The notes under the pieces: generated by a model
Databases searched by the model: none
What the model was told of the DNA's origin: nothing
What the model saw: the letters and a program-made list of their open reading frames with translations, nothing else
Shown here: positions 24,047 through 31,276 of the stretch, piece after piece
Numbering within the stretch: the first letter of the stretch is position 1
Layout of the letters: each line of letters starts with the position of its first letter
IMG/VR virus record: IMGVR_UViG_3300034104_005002
Location: 97,055 to 161,054 of that record
Direction: 5' to 3' (one strand)
Origin: a virus
DNA: 64,000 bases
Translations under genes and position numbers: made by a program

Positions 24047-24760
24047 TCAAGAAATAGAGGTGGACAGAGTGCGGCCATTAAAAAACATTCCGCTTTGTTG
24101 AGGATTAAGCACCCCATCAAGGAAGTTTTGAATCACCGAGAGAGTAATCGCGGCAGCAAAGAAATTTGCCGAGATCAATTGAGGCCTAGAAGGTGTACTC
24201 AGAGCACAGGATCCCTTTTCTGGGATGCTGTCAATAGGGTTACTGATGTTGGGATAAGCAATACTAGGATCCATTCCAACACGTTCACCATTACATTTAC
24301 CAAACCAAAGAGTCTGGCCCTGTACTGATTCCGTGCCGTCACTATTACCTGGGGTAATAAAGAAAAAATCTTTATCAGAACAGGTAGTAGAGATTGCCTT
24401 TAGAACATCATGTCGAGTTGCATCATTGTCAACAGAACAAACAATCAGAGGAGACTCTGCTCGCTCCAGAAGAGGAATGAAAGAAGTCATTGAAATAAAA
24501 TCTTCCTTGCAGTCAACATTTTCTAGACCTTGAAAGGCACAGAAGTCTACCATTGCGCGGGCCTTGTTCATGCCAATTTGTGATGGGCCTACAATTTGAC
24601 GAGTTTGGTTGTGCTCTTCAAATTCATCACCATCAATAAAAACTACTTTGGCGTTTTCTGTGGCCGGATGGTGCGCAACAAGACGGGCAATAGGTGATGC
24701 AAGATAGCCGCCAGTGCCACCTACTCCTACAATAAAAACGGTGTCAGGATTGAAATTCAT
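24047..24760 (-). CDS. E1-like adenylyltransferase (PRTRC-type ThiF)
   Basis: A 237-residue ThiF/E1 fold. The nucleotide loop is VGVGGTGG (residues 11-18), followed by IDGDEFEEHNQTRQ (42-55) in place of the canonical DxDxVexSNLnRQ, Lys66 in GMNKAR and DNDATR (111-116). Cys185 in KGSCAL followed by PQLISANFFAAA matches the Cys and 'Q.LI.N' segment of PRTRC-type ThiF proteins. The enzyme would adenylate, and perhaps thioesterify, the C-terminus of the Ubl encoded at 27183-27449. It is 70 bases downstream of the protein-B-like gene. Confidence 0.85.
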   Translation of the reverse strand: MNFNPDTVFIVGVGGTGGYLASPIARLVAHHPATENAKVVFIDGDEFEEHNQTRQIVGPSQIGMNKARAMVDFCAFQGLENVDCKEDFISMTSFIPLLERAESPLIVCSVDNDATRHDVLKAISTTCSDKDFFFITPGNSDGTESVQGQTLWFGKCNGERVGMDPSIAYPNISNPIDSIPEKGSCALSTPSRPQLISANFFAAAITLSVIQNFLDGVLNPQQSGMFFNGRTLSTSIS

Positions 24761-24829
24761 GATTTAAGGTGAACTACTTTGCAAGTATAAAGGAGAAATG
24801 GGAGTGAGAAGCGAGGAGATGGACAGTTT

Positions 24830-25870
24830 TCAGGCTGTCACAAAGGATTCATCTAGCTGGCCAATTAGGTATCCTTCAGAAGAAATATACCATTTGCGGC
24901 CCACCGCATCTTCTTGAGTAGTGTAACCAAAATAGACCGAATCTTCTTTTTGAATTGTAGAAGTTTTTGCTGGAATGATCATTACATGCGGAGCTTCTGG
25001 AATTGGAGTAAATCCGGCCATCAACATCGTAAAGAATGCCTGAACGTCCTGATCTGCATCAATCATAATCAGACAATCATAACCAGAACACAAGAATTTA
25101 TGATCCGATTTATGGTAATTACCACATTCTATAGAATCTTTTAGGGCATTGATATTTTCTGTAAATCTAGCGAGCCTAAGAAGATCATTATTGAAATTTG
25201 ACTGAAAGTAGGAACTAACAATTCCCCGAAGATTCGCCGGAGAACTCACTTGCCCCCAACAGATTTTTCCATATATGTATCCAGTTTCATCTCTCTGGTC
25301 TGAACTGTAAACATTTGCCGCAGCAAATGAAGATGTCTGATAAATTACACCCTCTTCATAATAACCGGCCCGGAGGTGGGCATTATCTCCTTGGTAAACT
25401 TTTTTAAAACGAGGTGGGGTTCCTTTATAATTCAGTTTAATATCAAAGACCATATTGGAAATGGAGATTTTCTTTTCCTCTTTGGGTTTAGATTCATGGC
25501 CTTCCATACAGTGTTGGCCTGTATAACCATCCCACCATACGTCACATTCTGTTTGATTTTCCCTGGCATTCCTAAAGAATTCTGTTGACTCGTTTTCATC
25601 ATAGCTGCCGTCTTCTGCAAACACATTTGGATATGTGGTTTTCAGGTATTGAGTGGTTCGTCGCGGGCAATACTGGCAGTGATTGCTATAAAAATCTTCA
25701 TATTCGTTATAATTTGGATCAACTTCGCCAAATTCAGAATAATTTTCAGGCATCCAGGCCCTAATTGTAAGGGCCTGGGAATCTACCCGATAGGAAATAA
25801 ATTCCGCTTCAGAGGGAAGCAAGTGAGTGTTTACTTTGGCCGGATTTGTGGGAAAAATAGGATTCATCAT
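24830..25870 (-). CDS. PRTRC protein B-like, possible E2-like enzyme
   Basis: A 346-residue protein between the JAMM and E1 genes; its start overlaps the JAMM stop by 4 bases. YGKICWG (Cys204) followed by SPANLRG ... YFQSNFN recalls the CWG...F..S.F segment of PRTRC system protein B. The 'Y.yGKICW' pattern also recalls the active-site segment of E2 enzymes (G-x-I-C-L), which is an inference. CQYCP near residue 65 and TECD / QHCMEGH near 109-125 could bind zinc. If it is E2-like it would carry the Ubl thioester to targets. Confidence 0.6.
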   Translation of the reverse strand: MMNPIFPTNPAKVNTHLLPSEAEFISYRVDSQALTIRAWMPENYSEFGEVDPNYNEYEDFYSNHCQYCPRRTTQYLKTTYPNVFAEDGSYDENESTEFFRNARENQTECDVWWDGYTGQHCMEGHESKPKEEKKISISNMVFDIKLNYKGTPPRFKKVYQGDNAHLRAGYYEEGVIYQTSSFAAANVYSSDQRDETGYIYGKICWGQVSSPANLRGIVSSYFQSNFNNDLLRLARFTENINALKDSIECGNYHKSDHKFLCSGYDCLIMIDADQDVQAFFTMLMAGFTPIPEAPHVMIIPAKTSTIQKEDSVYFGYTTQEDAVGRKWYISSEGYLIGQLDESFVTA

Positions 25871-26817
25871 ACCTCCGCAAATTGGTGATCTTCGATGTAA
25901 ACAGAAAGCAAGGCCATAAGTTCTTCAATCTCTTCTGGGTTTCCTTTGTTTTGTTTTAGGAAATCCTCGATTACGTCTTCAATTTGATGGAGTTTAATAG
26001 ACTCTTTTTCAGGTGTTTGATAGCCCTGAAATTCATCCCAAAGCTCACTAAAATCTCCATTGATATTGTCCTTAAAACCAAATGGAGACTTGTAATTGTA
26101 ACCATTCCAATTGGTTCTTTGATTGGAGGAGTATTTGGTGACTACTGGTTTAGAATAATCAACATAATCAAGAACGTCTTCATGGAAAGTAAACCCTTCA
26201 AGTGGTTCGGTTTCAATAAGATCTTTATGGGGGATCTTAAAGCGCCGACCATTTGCCACAACAGAAGAAGCAATAGCGTAAGTCCGATCTTTGGCACTAA
26301 TGGATCCAACTACAATATGAATTCCAGGATCTCCCAGTTCATACTTATCATCGGTGCCCGAAAAGAAGGCTTGCATAGTGTTGTGGCTGTGGGAAGATCC
26401 AACAGGAATCCAGCCAATCGGAGGATAACTTGTAATGACTTCTCCAGTCTCAATGTCAATAGCATCATCAAATCTATCAACCCTCACAGATGTGGCAGAT
26501 ACTTTCTGTTTGGGAACAAGAATCCGATAAAGAGAGGGATCTTCTTCGCTGCGAAGAATACGAACCGAAACTTCTACATTAGAAGGAACTTTTTCAATAA
26601 AGTGAAAACAAAGCTGCACCCACCGTTGCCACAAATCCGCCGGGATTTTGTGAATGTCTTCATTAAGAGTGAATGATTCTAGATCTTCTTTGGAAATAAT
26701 TACGTTGGCATCTGGATCATCGGTGGGGCGAATGTACGTTCCCCAACCACCAGTATAAAGTTCAAAACATCCATGCTTGGCGGTTCGTAGAATCTTTGGG
26801 ATTTCTTGTGTTTCCAT
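25867..26817 (-). CDS. JAMM/JAB metallopeptidase (PRTRC protein A-like)
   Basis: SSHSHNTMQAFFSGTDD gives the exact JAMM signature H143-x-H145-x7-S153-x2-D156, with GIHIVVGSI as the following strand. A Glu upstream (perhaps E82) would complete the zinc site. JAMM enzymes remove or mature ubiquitin-like proteins. The 316-residue length and gene neighbours match PRTRC protein A. The N-terminal 100 residues are an added alpha/beta domain, and the C-terminal 60 residues are acidic helices. Confidence 0.87.
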   Translation of the reverse strand: METQEIPKILRTAKHGCFELYTGGWGTYIRPTDDPDANVIISKEDLESFTLNEDIHKIPADLWQRWVQLCFHFIEKVPSNVEVSVRILRSEEDPSLYRILVPKQKVSATSVRVDRFDDAIDIETGEVITSYPPIGWIPVGSSHSHNTMQAFFSGTDDKYELGDPGIHIVVGSISAKDRTYAIASSVVANGRRFKIPHKDLIETEPLEGFTFHEDVLDYVDYSKPVVTKYSSNQRTNWNGYNYKSPFGFKDNINGDFSELWDEFQGYQTPEKESIKLHQIEDVIEDFLKQNKGNPEEIEELMALLSVYIEDHQFAEV

Positions 26818-27182
26818 AATAAAGAGAAGAAGTTTACAAAAAAGGCCCTTGTTTCAGGGCCTTTGTGGTTTTTGGACTGTATCAGCCGATAGATTTTTGC
26901 TAACTTGCGTTAACAATGCACAAGTAATTACTTACTTGAGGGGCTATCTCCCAAAGCCTCAAGAATTCTTGAGACGCTGTTGTTTTTGTGTTTTAAGTAC
27001 CAACTAGCTTCCAGAGGGCTCAACTAGCCTGGATTTTGTTTATAGGATTTTTATAGTTAACTTGGCTCTCGTCAACTGTTGAATTTTACTTCAACAAATC
27101 TATTTAATAAAGTAAAAACCTATTGATTATAGGATTTTATTTGTTAGCTAATGTTTATTTTTGTTAATAAAACACTAACTGT
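26818..27182 (-). ncRNA. structured gene-free leader between the Ubl and JAMM genes
   Basis: 365 bases without a gene, AT-rich with many inverted repeats on the minus strand: a 16-base palindrome CTCAAGAATTCTTGAG, TGTTGAA / TTCAACA, and AAGTAAGTAATTACTT. It ends in the intrinsic terminator at 26843-26862, just before the JAMM gene. This layout fits a structured leader or small RNA whose termination could control the three downstream genes. It does not match a known riboswitch that I can recognise. Confidence 0.4.
26843..26862 (-). terminator. intrinsic terminator ahead of the JAMM gene
   Basis: AGGCCCT-GAAACA-AGGGCCT followed by TTTTTT on the minus strand, only 26 bases before the ATG at 26817. 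Confidence 0.88.
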
Positions 27183-27449
27183 TTATGAACCCTTGCTTTC
27201 GCTTGTGATAGCACCACGCACGGTTTCACCGGGCCGAGGCTGAGTGTCCGAAGGGACAGATTCGCCATTGATCACATAGGTAGTGATTCGGGCCACATCT
27301 ACACCAAGACTAGAGCCATATTCAGCAAAGAGTTGTGAAACAGACTTGCCGCGAGCATTTTCAAAAGGAACTTGCACGCTTTCGGTGTTCACGGTAAGGA
27401 CAACCGGAAGGCTGGTGTCCATGGTACGAACGTTTTGGAGAAATTGCAT
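27183..27449 (-). CDS. ubiquitin-like (beta-grasp) protein, PRTRC-C/MoaD-like
   Basis: An 88-residue protein: two strands (PVVLTVNTESVQVPFENA), a helix (SVSQLFAEYGSSLGVD), then VARITTYVINGESV and TQPRPGETVRGAITSES, the beta-grasp order strand-strand-helix-strand-strand with the 'V.PGD.V' turn of MoaD/ThiS and Ubl families. It ends KGS rather than Gly-Gly. As first gene of the cassette it is the natural substrate of the E1-like enzyme. Confidence 0.72.
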   Translation of the reverse strand: MQFLQNVRTMDTSLPVVLTVNTESVQVPFENARGKSVSQLFAEYGSSLGVDVARITTYVINGESVPSDTQPRPGETVRGAITSESKGS

Positions 27450-27572
27450 AATAAAGTAAAAGAGGTAAACGACAGTTGGTTTGTTGTGGTGTGAGGTGTC
27501 CCCCTCACCGACCTTTATAAGATAACAGGGGCTGGAGGGCTTTTTGGCGCCCTTGGGCCAGTTTGAGGAGTG

Positions 27573-27809
27573 TCACATCGTCTTCCAATAATCAGGATTC
27601 TCTTCCACATAATTATTGAAAACTTCCAAACATTCTGCAACAGAGAATTCATGAATAGCAGATGTTTCGGAAAAAGAATTCCAATAAGGAGATTTTAGGT
27701 AAATCCAAATGCCATCATTGTTCCAACCACTTCTTTCATCTGAAATAAAATCCACCCTCGGATCATTCTTTATATTTTTTAAAGTTCTGGCTATTTTAAA
27801 CTTAGTCAT
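27573..27809 (-). CDS. hypothetical protein, 78 aa
   Basis: MTKFKIARTLKNIKNDPRVD onward; the start at 27809 gives an 8-base overlap with the upstream stop. Helix, beta hairpin with Trp (WNNDGIWIYLKSPYWN) and a C-terminal helix. Resembles small phage proteins of unknown role. Confidence 0.6.
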   Translation of the reverse strand: MTKFKIARTLKNIKNDPRVDFISDERSGWNNDGIWIYLKSPYWNSFSETSAIHEFSVAECLEVFNNYVEENPDYWKTM

Positions 27810-28023
27810 AATTACCCCAGTTTTCTCTGACAAAAATAAGAAATTCTTCGATTTTTTTATCATTATAAAATGGATCTAGTTTTCTGTTTTCCACAATAAA
27901 ACAAACCAGATTTGGCTGTTTTTTAGAAAGAACATAAAGATAAATCTGCCCCCATCTCAATTGAGGATACCACGCATCGTACTCGTTTACTACATCCCTT
28001 AAATAGTGGTTAAATTCAGTCAT
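27802..28023 (-). CDS. hypothetical protein, 73 aa
   Basis: MTEFNHYLRDVVNEYDAWYP onward; start at 28023 overlaps the HNH gene end by 8 bases. Alpha/beta, aromatic-rich. No family recognised. Confidence 0.6.
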   Translation of the reverse strand: MTEFNHYLRDVVNEYDAWYPQLRWGQIYLYVLSKKQPNLVCFIVENRKLDPFYNDKKIEEFLIFVRENWGNYD

Positions 28024-28567
28024 TTTTAAGATTGATAAAGGCATTGTTGTTTATTTTGTAGCATGAACCACGTTCACTGATGATAAAAATTTCAGGATTT
28101 CCTGTATAAGGATTGACATCAATTCGGTCAATAATGCCCTTATATATCCACTTTTTACACTTTAACCAAAGTTCTTTTCCAGAGATATTTCCTTTATAAT
28201 CAGTAAAACGAACTAGGCCAAGAGTGTTTCCTTTGTTAACATTACACTCTAAACACATTGTCTGATAGTTTTCCAATGTGTCCTTACCACCTAATGATTT
28301 GGGTTTAATATGATCAATAGTGATCTCCATATCATCTTCAGAGAGAATGCGCCAGAAAATTCTATTGTTATCTTTTAAATCCTTACACTTTTGTAGCCTG
28401 GACGCAGATCGTCCACATGAAACGCAAGTATGTCCAAGTTTTTTAAGAAGTTTAATTCTTTTGGCTGTTCCAAAAAATCTAGAAGAATAAATCTTTTCGG
28501 ACTGAATCACATCATCAAAAGAAAGTTCCTTAACTATTTGAATTTTAGGAGATTTCTTTTTTGGCAT
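28016..28567 (-). CDS. HNH endonuclease
   Basis: A 183-residue classical HNH nuclease: CVSCG near residue 48, ITIDHIKPKSLGG (the His of the beta strand), NYQTMCLECNVNKGN with the second Cys pair and Asn/His position. A beta-rich C-terminal domain follows. It probably cuts DNA as a free-standing homing nuclease. It sits in an operon of small genes, not inside an interrupted gene that I can identify. Confidence 0.88.
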   Translation of the reverse strand: MPKKKSPKIQIVKELSFDDVIQSEKIYSSRFFGTAKRIKLLKKLGHTCVSCGRSASRLQKCKDLKDNNRIFWRILSEDDMEITIDHIKPKSLGGKDTLENYQTMCLECNVNKGNTLGLVRFTDYKGNISGKELWLKCKKWIYKGIIDRIDVNPYTGNPEIFIISERGSCYKINNNAFINLKND

Positions 28568-28571
28568 TGTT

Positions 28572-28778
28572 TCAGAAAAGCAATTGGTTAAGAATCTGGT
28601 GCTTCAATGGTGTTGGGGTGTATGTATCCAATATAATCAGTTGAGAATATCTGGTTTCACTTACTTTCGCAAACATGTAGTCTTTCAGAGCCTTTCCTGA
28701 CATCCAAGAATCAAAATTGTGTATGTTCATGTATTCTGAGTTCTGTGGATTTTTGAGATCAACAACAAGAAGTTTCAT
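28572..28778 (-). CDS. small paralogue family 'KLLVVD', 68 aa
   Basis: MKLLVVDLKNPQNSEYMNIH onward with W..GK.L.DY and QLIILDTYTPT. The same module forms the C-terminal half of 30513-30893 and the N-terminal half of 29504-29851. Function unknown. Confidence 0.65.
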   Translation of the reverse strand: MKLLVVDLKNPQNSEYMNIHNFDSWMSGKALKDYMFAKVSETRYSQLIILDTYTPTPLKHQILNQLLF

Positions 28779-28815
28779 GGGATTGTTTAGATGTACTTAG
28801 TCATTATAAACAAAA

Positions 28816-28835
28816 AGGCCACCCGAGGGCGGCCT
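28816..28835 (-). terminator. intrinsic terminator
   Basis: AGGCCGCCC / GGGTGGCCT stem followed by TTTTTG on the minus strand, after the SPFH fragment. Confidence 0.85.
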
Positions 28836-28857
28836 GAGTGGTCAGTTTGAGAATTGG

Positions 28858-29271
28858 TCACTTTGTAGTGACAAAATCCTTGTCAGAGAGTGAGAGAATA
28901 GGCGCCCCATTGATAAGAATTTTTTGGATACTACCATTCTTCATTGCCTCACGAAGAACCTCAAGTCGCTGATATTCCAGAGACTGGGAAGTTACAGTAG
29001 AAGCAAGTGCCTTATTTTCTTCTGCCTTGAGTTGTGCCGTTTCAGTCTTAACTTTCTGCTCTTTATTTGCCGATTGAGCAGCAACCACGCGATTCACAGA
29101 TGCGACCAAATCATCAGGAAGGTCTGCCTTTACCGCCACAACGGAATCAATTTTAATCTTTCCAGCAAGATTATTTTTCTCAAGAGCAAGATTTAGATTG
29201 GTTTTAATTGTATCTTGAATTCGATCAAGACTACTATTCACCTCAAGAGCCGCAAATTCATCAACGTCCAA
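28858..29271 (-). pseudogene. N-terminally truncated SPFH/prohibitin-like protein
   Basis: The 137 codons match the second half of an SPFH (stomatin/prohibitin) protein: SLDRIQDTIKTNLNLALEKN, then IKIDSVVAVKADLPDDLVAS and an Ala/Glu/Lys-rich coiled stretch. No membrane anchor or first half of the domain is present and the frame has no upstream ATG, only TTG at 29271. Whole phage SPFH genes encode about 250-300 residues, so this is a fragment or depends on an unusual start. Confidence 0.6.
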
Positions 29272-29296
29272 CAGAAAAAATTCTTGTAATCATAAA

Positions 29297-29437
29297 TTAC
29301 TTACCAACAATCATAAAAAACAAAGTCAAACCGCCAAACATAAAAGTAATAATTGGAATAGATGGAGTGTTCTTATTTGCTTGAGCCAGAAAAATAAAGA
29401 ATACCAAACTAGCGTATTCAAATCCGGTGAGAGTCAT
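29297..29437 (-). CDS. small membrane protein, 46 aa
   Basis: MTLTGFEYASLVFFIFLAQA and PIITFMFGGLTLFFMI form two short hydrophobic segments. It lies between the SPFH fragment and the terminator at 29473-29492. Confidence 0.55.
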   Translation of the reverse strand: MTLTGFEYASLVFFIFLAQANKNTPSIPIITFMFGGLTLFFMIVGK

Positions 29438-29472
29438 AATTGTGGTTGAACTGAAAGTAGTATAGGCCATAA

Positions 29473-29492
29473 AGGCCGCCCTCGGGCGGCCT
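29473..29492 (-). terminator. intrinsic terminator
   Basis: Perfect AGGCCGCCC-GA-GGGCGGCCT stem with a short T tract; nearly identical to the terminator at 28816-28835. Confidence 0.8.
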
Positions 29493-29503
29493 GAGTGGTC
29501 AGT

Positions 29504-29851
29504 TCATAAAGTGGCATACTTGTTTACAAGAAACTGAACATAATCATCAGAAGATTCCCCCAGATCTTTACCTTCAGGAATGACCTCCACATAATCACCG
29601 AATTCGGCTAATTGTTCCCCGGCAACGTCATTATCACAAATTACTATAATTGGCCTGATTAGCATTTTGAGCCAATTTTTATAATCTTTCGGTGTTCTTG
29701 GGTCGGTGTTTATTTGTTGGATAATTCCGGCCCGTTCGCTGTATGCAAATAGAGAATAGTCGGCCAATTTTTTACCTTCCATCCATTCTCCGACTTTGTA
29801 GGTTTCAATGTATTCTGGTTGTTTATTGAGGCCGATTGCAAGAAGTTTCAT
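29504..29851 (-). CDS. chimera of 'KLLVVD' module and Toprim C-terminal segment
   Basis: Residues 1-50 (MKLLAIGLNKQPEYIETYKV) match the small protein at 28572-28778. Residues 50-115 (DYKNWLKMLIRPIIVICDND, then EQLAEFGDYVEV) are nearly the same as the end of the Toprim gene at 31277-31812, including the DND metal motif but not the catalytic Glu. It is unlikely to be a working Toprim enzyme. Confidence 0.65.
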   Translation of the reverse strand: MKLLAIGLNKQPEYIETYKVGEWMEGKKLADYSLFAYSERAGIIQQINTDPRTPKDYKNWLKMLIRPIIVICDNDVAGEQLAEFGDYVEVIPEGKDLGESSDDYVQFLVNKYATL

Positions 29852-29967
29852 TGTCTTGTTTGTTCTATTCCTACATTAGACAAAGCAACAGCAAATAAAA
29901 TTGTACCACCAGCCCCAAACATTGCGCCTAAGACAAAAACAATTGTGAATAGGGTTTTAGAATTCAT
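29848..29967 (-). CDS. small membrane protein, 39 aa
   Basis: MNSKTLFTIVFVLGAMFGAG, one transmembrane helix with Gly-rich face. ATGA overlaps link it to both neighbours, so it is translated with them. Confidence 0.6.
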   Translation of the reverse strand: MNSKTLFTIVFVLGAMFGAGGTILFAVALSNVGIEQTRQ

Positions 29968-30503
29968 GGATTTGATTTAAGTGATTTCAGAAGTTTTGCA
30001 ATTTGTTCTTCGCTCATTTGAGAGAGCAATTGTTTGGCCTGTTCGATTTTGTAGTCATTAGGATTATCAAAGGTGGATTTGGTGTTGATTTCATATGCAC
30101 CTCTACCATAAATCTCCATAATATCTAGGTTGCCATTTCTAAGAGAATAGCCAGTTTTGGAATAAGAACACAAATTTCCAAGATACAGACCTTCATCAAG
30201 TTCTCCAACAAAGTATTCATCCATCCGAGTTTTAATCATCACGGTCTGACCCACAAAATCATCCAAATTGATGTTGGGCGCTTTTTGGGCGATACCACTT
30301 TCCTCAAATGGAGTCAGGATTTTAATAATTTTAGGTTTTGACATTCCTACTCCAGACTCATTAAACAACCAACCAGAAATTTTATAAGGATACACTATAT
30401 CTGAATAATGTGTATCCTTTTCAAGTGGTCCAGCTAATACAGATTGGTCACGAAGTTCAACGACGATGGTTTTACCAACGTATTGTGAAAGGTCGATAGT
30501 CAT
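29964..30503 (-). CDS. tandem Sm-like domain protein, 179 aa
   Basis: Two copies of a barrel-like unit: MTIDLSQYVGKTIVVELRDQ and INLDDFVGQTVMIKTRMDEY, each ending in an I..I.. strand. The C-terminal helix reads SEEQIAKLLKSLK. It is a full-length paralogue of 36676-37245 and shares its first unit with 13086-13640. The Sm-like assignment rests on strand pattern only. Confidence 0.65.
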   Translation of the reverse strand: MTIDLSQYVGKTIVVELRDQSVLAGPLEKDTHYSDIVYPYKISGWLFNESGVGMSKPKIIKILTPFEESGIAQKAPNINLDDFVGQTVMIKTRMDEYFVGELDEGLYLGNLCSYSKTGYSLRNGNLDIMEIYGRGAYEINTKSTFDNPNDYKIEQAKQLLSQMSEEQIAKLLKSLKSNP

Positions 30504-30512
30504 AAGATTGGA

Positions 30513-30893
30513 TTAGGAAAAGTTGTAAATTTGGTTTAGAACTTGGGATTGAATCTCGGTGTATTCAGAACTTGTCAGAACAATTTGTTGCGTTTTGTTG
30601 TCATCGCCAACGATAAACAAAAGATAGTCGGAAATTCTCCGACCCAAAAAGAAACTAGCAATCGTATTAGCATTACGATACATCGTTGAGCCAGGGTTCT
30701 GGATATCAACAACGAGTAGTTTTGTGTTTTCGGCCTTTTCTCGAATTTGATGCTTACGCAGTTCTGAATAGAGGTCGGAAGCACGGTCGGCCATAGTTTT
30801 ATTACCAGCATTGAAATACCTCCCCTGGAGAGACTCAATGCCACTAAGAATCATTTGGTACTTGTTGTCGGAAACTTCGATGGAGATGCTCAT
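30513..30893 (-). CDS. 'KLLVVD' family protein with helical head, 126 aa
   Basis: Residues 1-58 form a helical domain (MSISIEVSDNKYQMILSGIE) and residues 59-126 repeat the KLLVVDIQNPGS ... SQVLNQIYNF module of 28572-28778. Confidence 0.65.
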   Translation of the reverse strand: MSISIEVSDNKYQMILSGIESLQGRYFNAGNKTMADRASDLYSELRKHQIREKAENTKLLVVDIQNPGSTMYRNANTIASFFLGRRISDYLLFIVGDDNKTQQIVLTSSEYTEIQSQVLNQIYNFS

Positions 30894-30915
30894 GGTAGGT
30901 TATGTTGTGAATTTG

Positions 30916-31209
30916 TCAAATAAGACCAAGAATTTCTTTTTCTTCTTGGGAGAGTTTGTTAAGTGCTTGTTCTTTGAGTTCCTCTTTTCGTTGCTCACTT
31001 TCCATATAATCATACTCAAGCACTTCGACTCTTTTCATGTACCAATCTCCAAAAGTATCTTTAGACCATTTTACCCTACGACCCATGACACCATCTTGAG
31101 CATCAATATAATTGGCCGCATGTTGCCTATGAAGAAAGGCAAGGTCGGGAATGCTTGGTCCCCGGCCCTCTATCATATCAGCATTTCGATAGGTCTGCCA
31201 AATAATCAT
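30916..31209 (-). CDS. hypothetical protein, 97 aa
   Basis: MIIWQTYRNADMIEGRGPSI onward; beta-rich start, coiled C-terminus LNKLSQEEKEILGLI, a tail I have seen on many small phage proteins. Function unknown. Confidence 0.65.
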   Translation of the reverse strand: MIIWQTYRNADMIEGRGPSIPDLAFLHRQHAANYIDAQDGVMGRRVKWSKDTFGDWYMKRVEVLEYDYMESEQRKEELKEQALNKLSQEEKEILGLI

Positions 31210-31276
31210 GTTTTTGGGGGTTAACTGAGTGTATTATACGGGATATTGGACGCAAATGGAGACCGATGTAGACAGT

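Noticed and set aside
26818-27182. Group I intron or tmRNA in the gap
   Set aside because: No recognisable group I core or guanosine-binding segment, and no tRNA-like ends or tag reading frame.
28016-28567. HNH gene inside an intron or intein
   Set aside because: Neighbouring genes are separate, complete and overlap it by a few bases; no split gene halves found.
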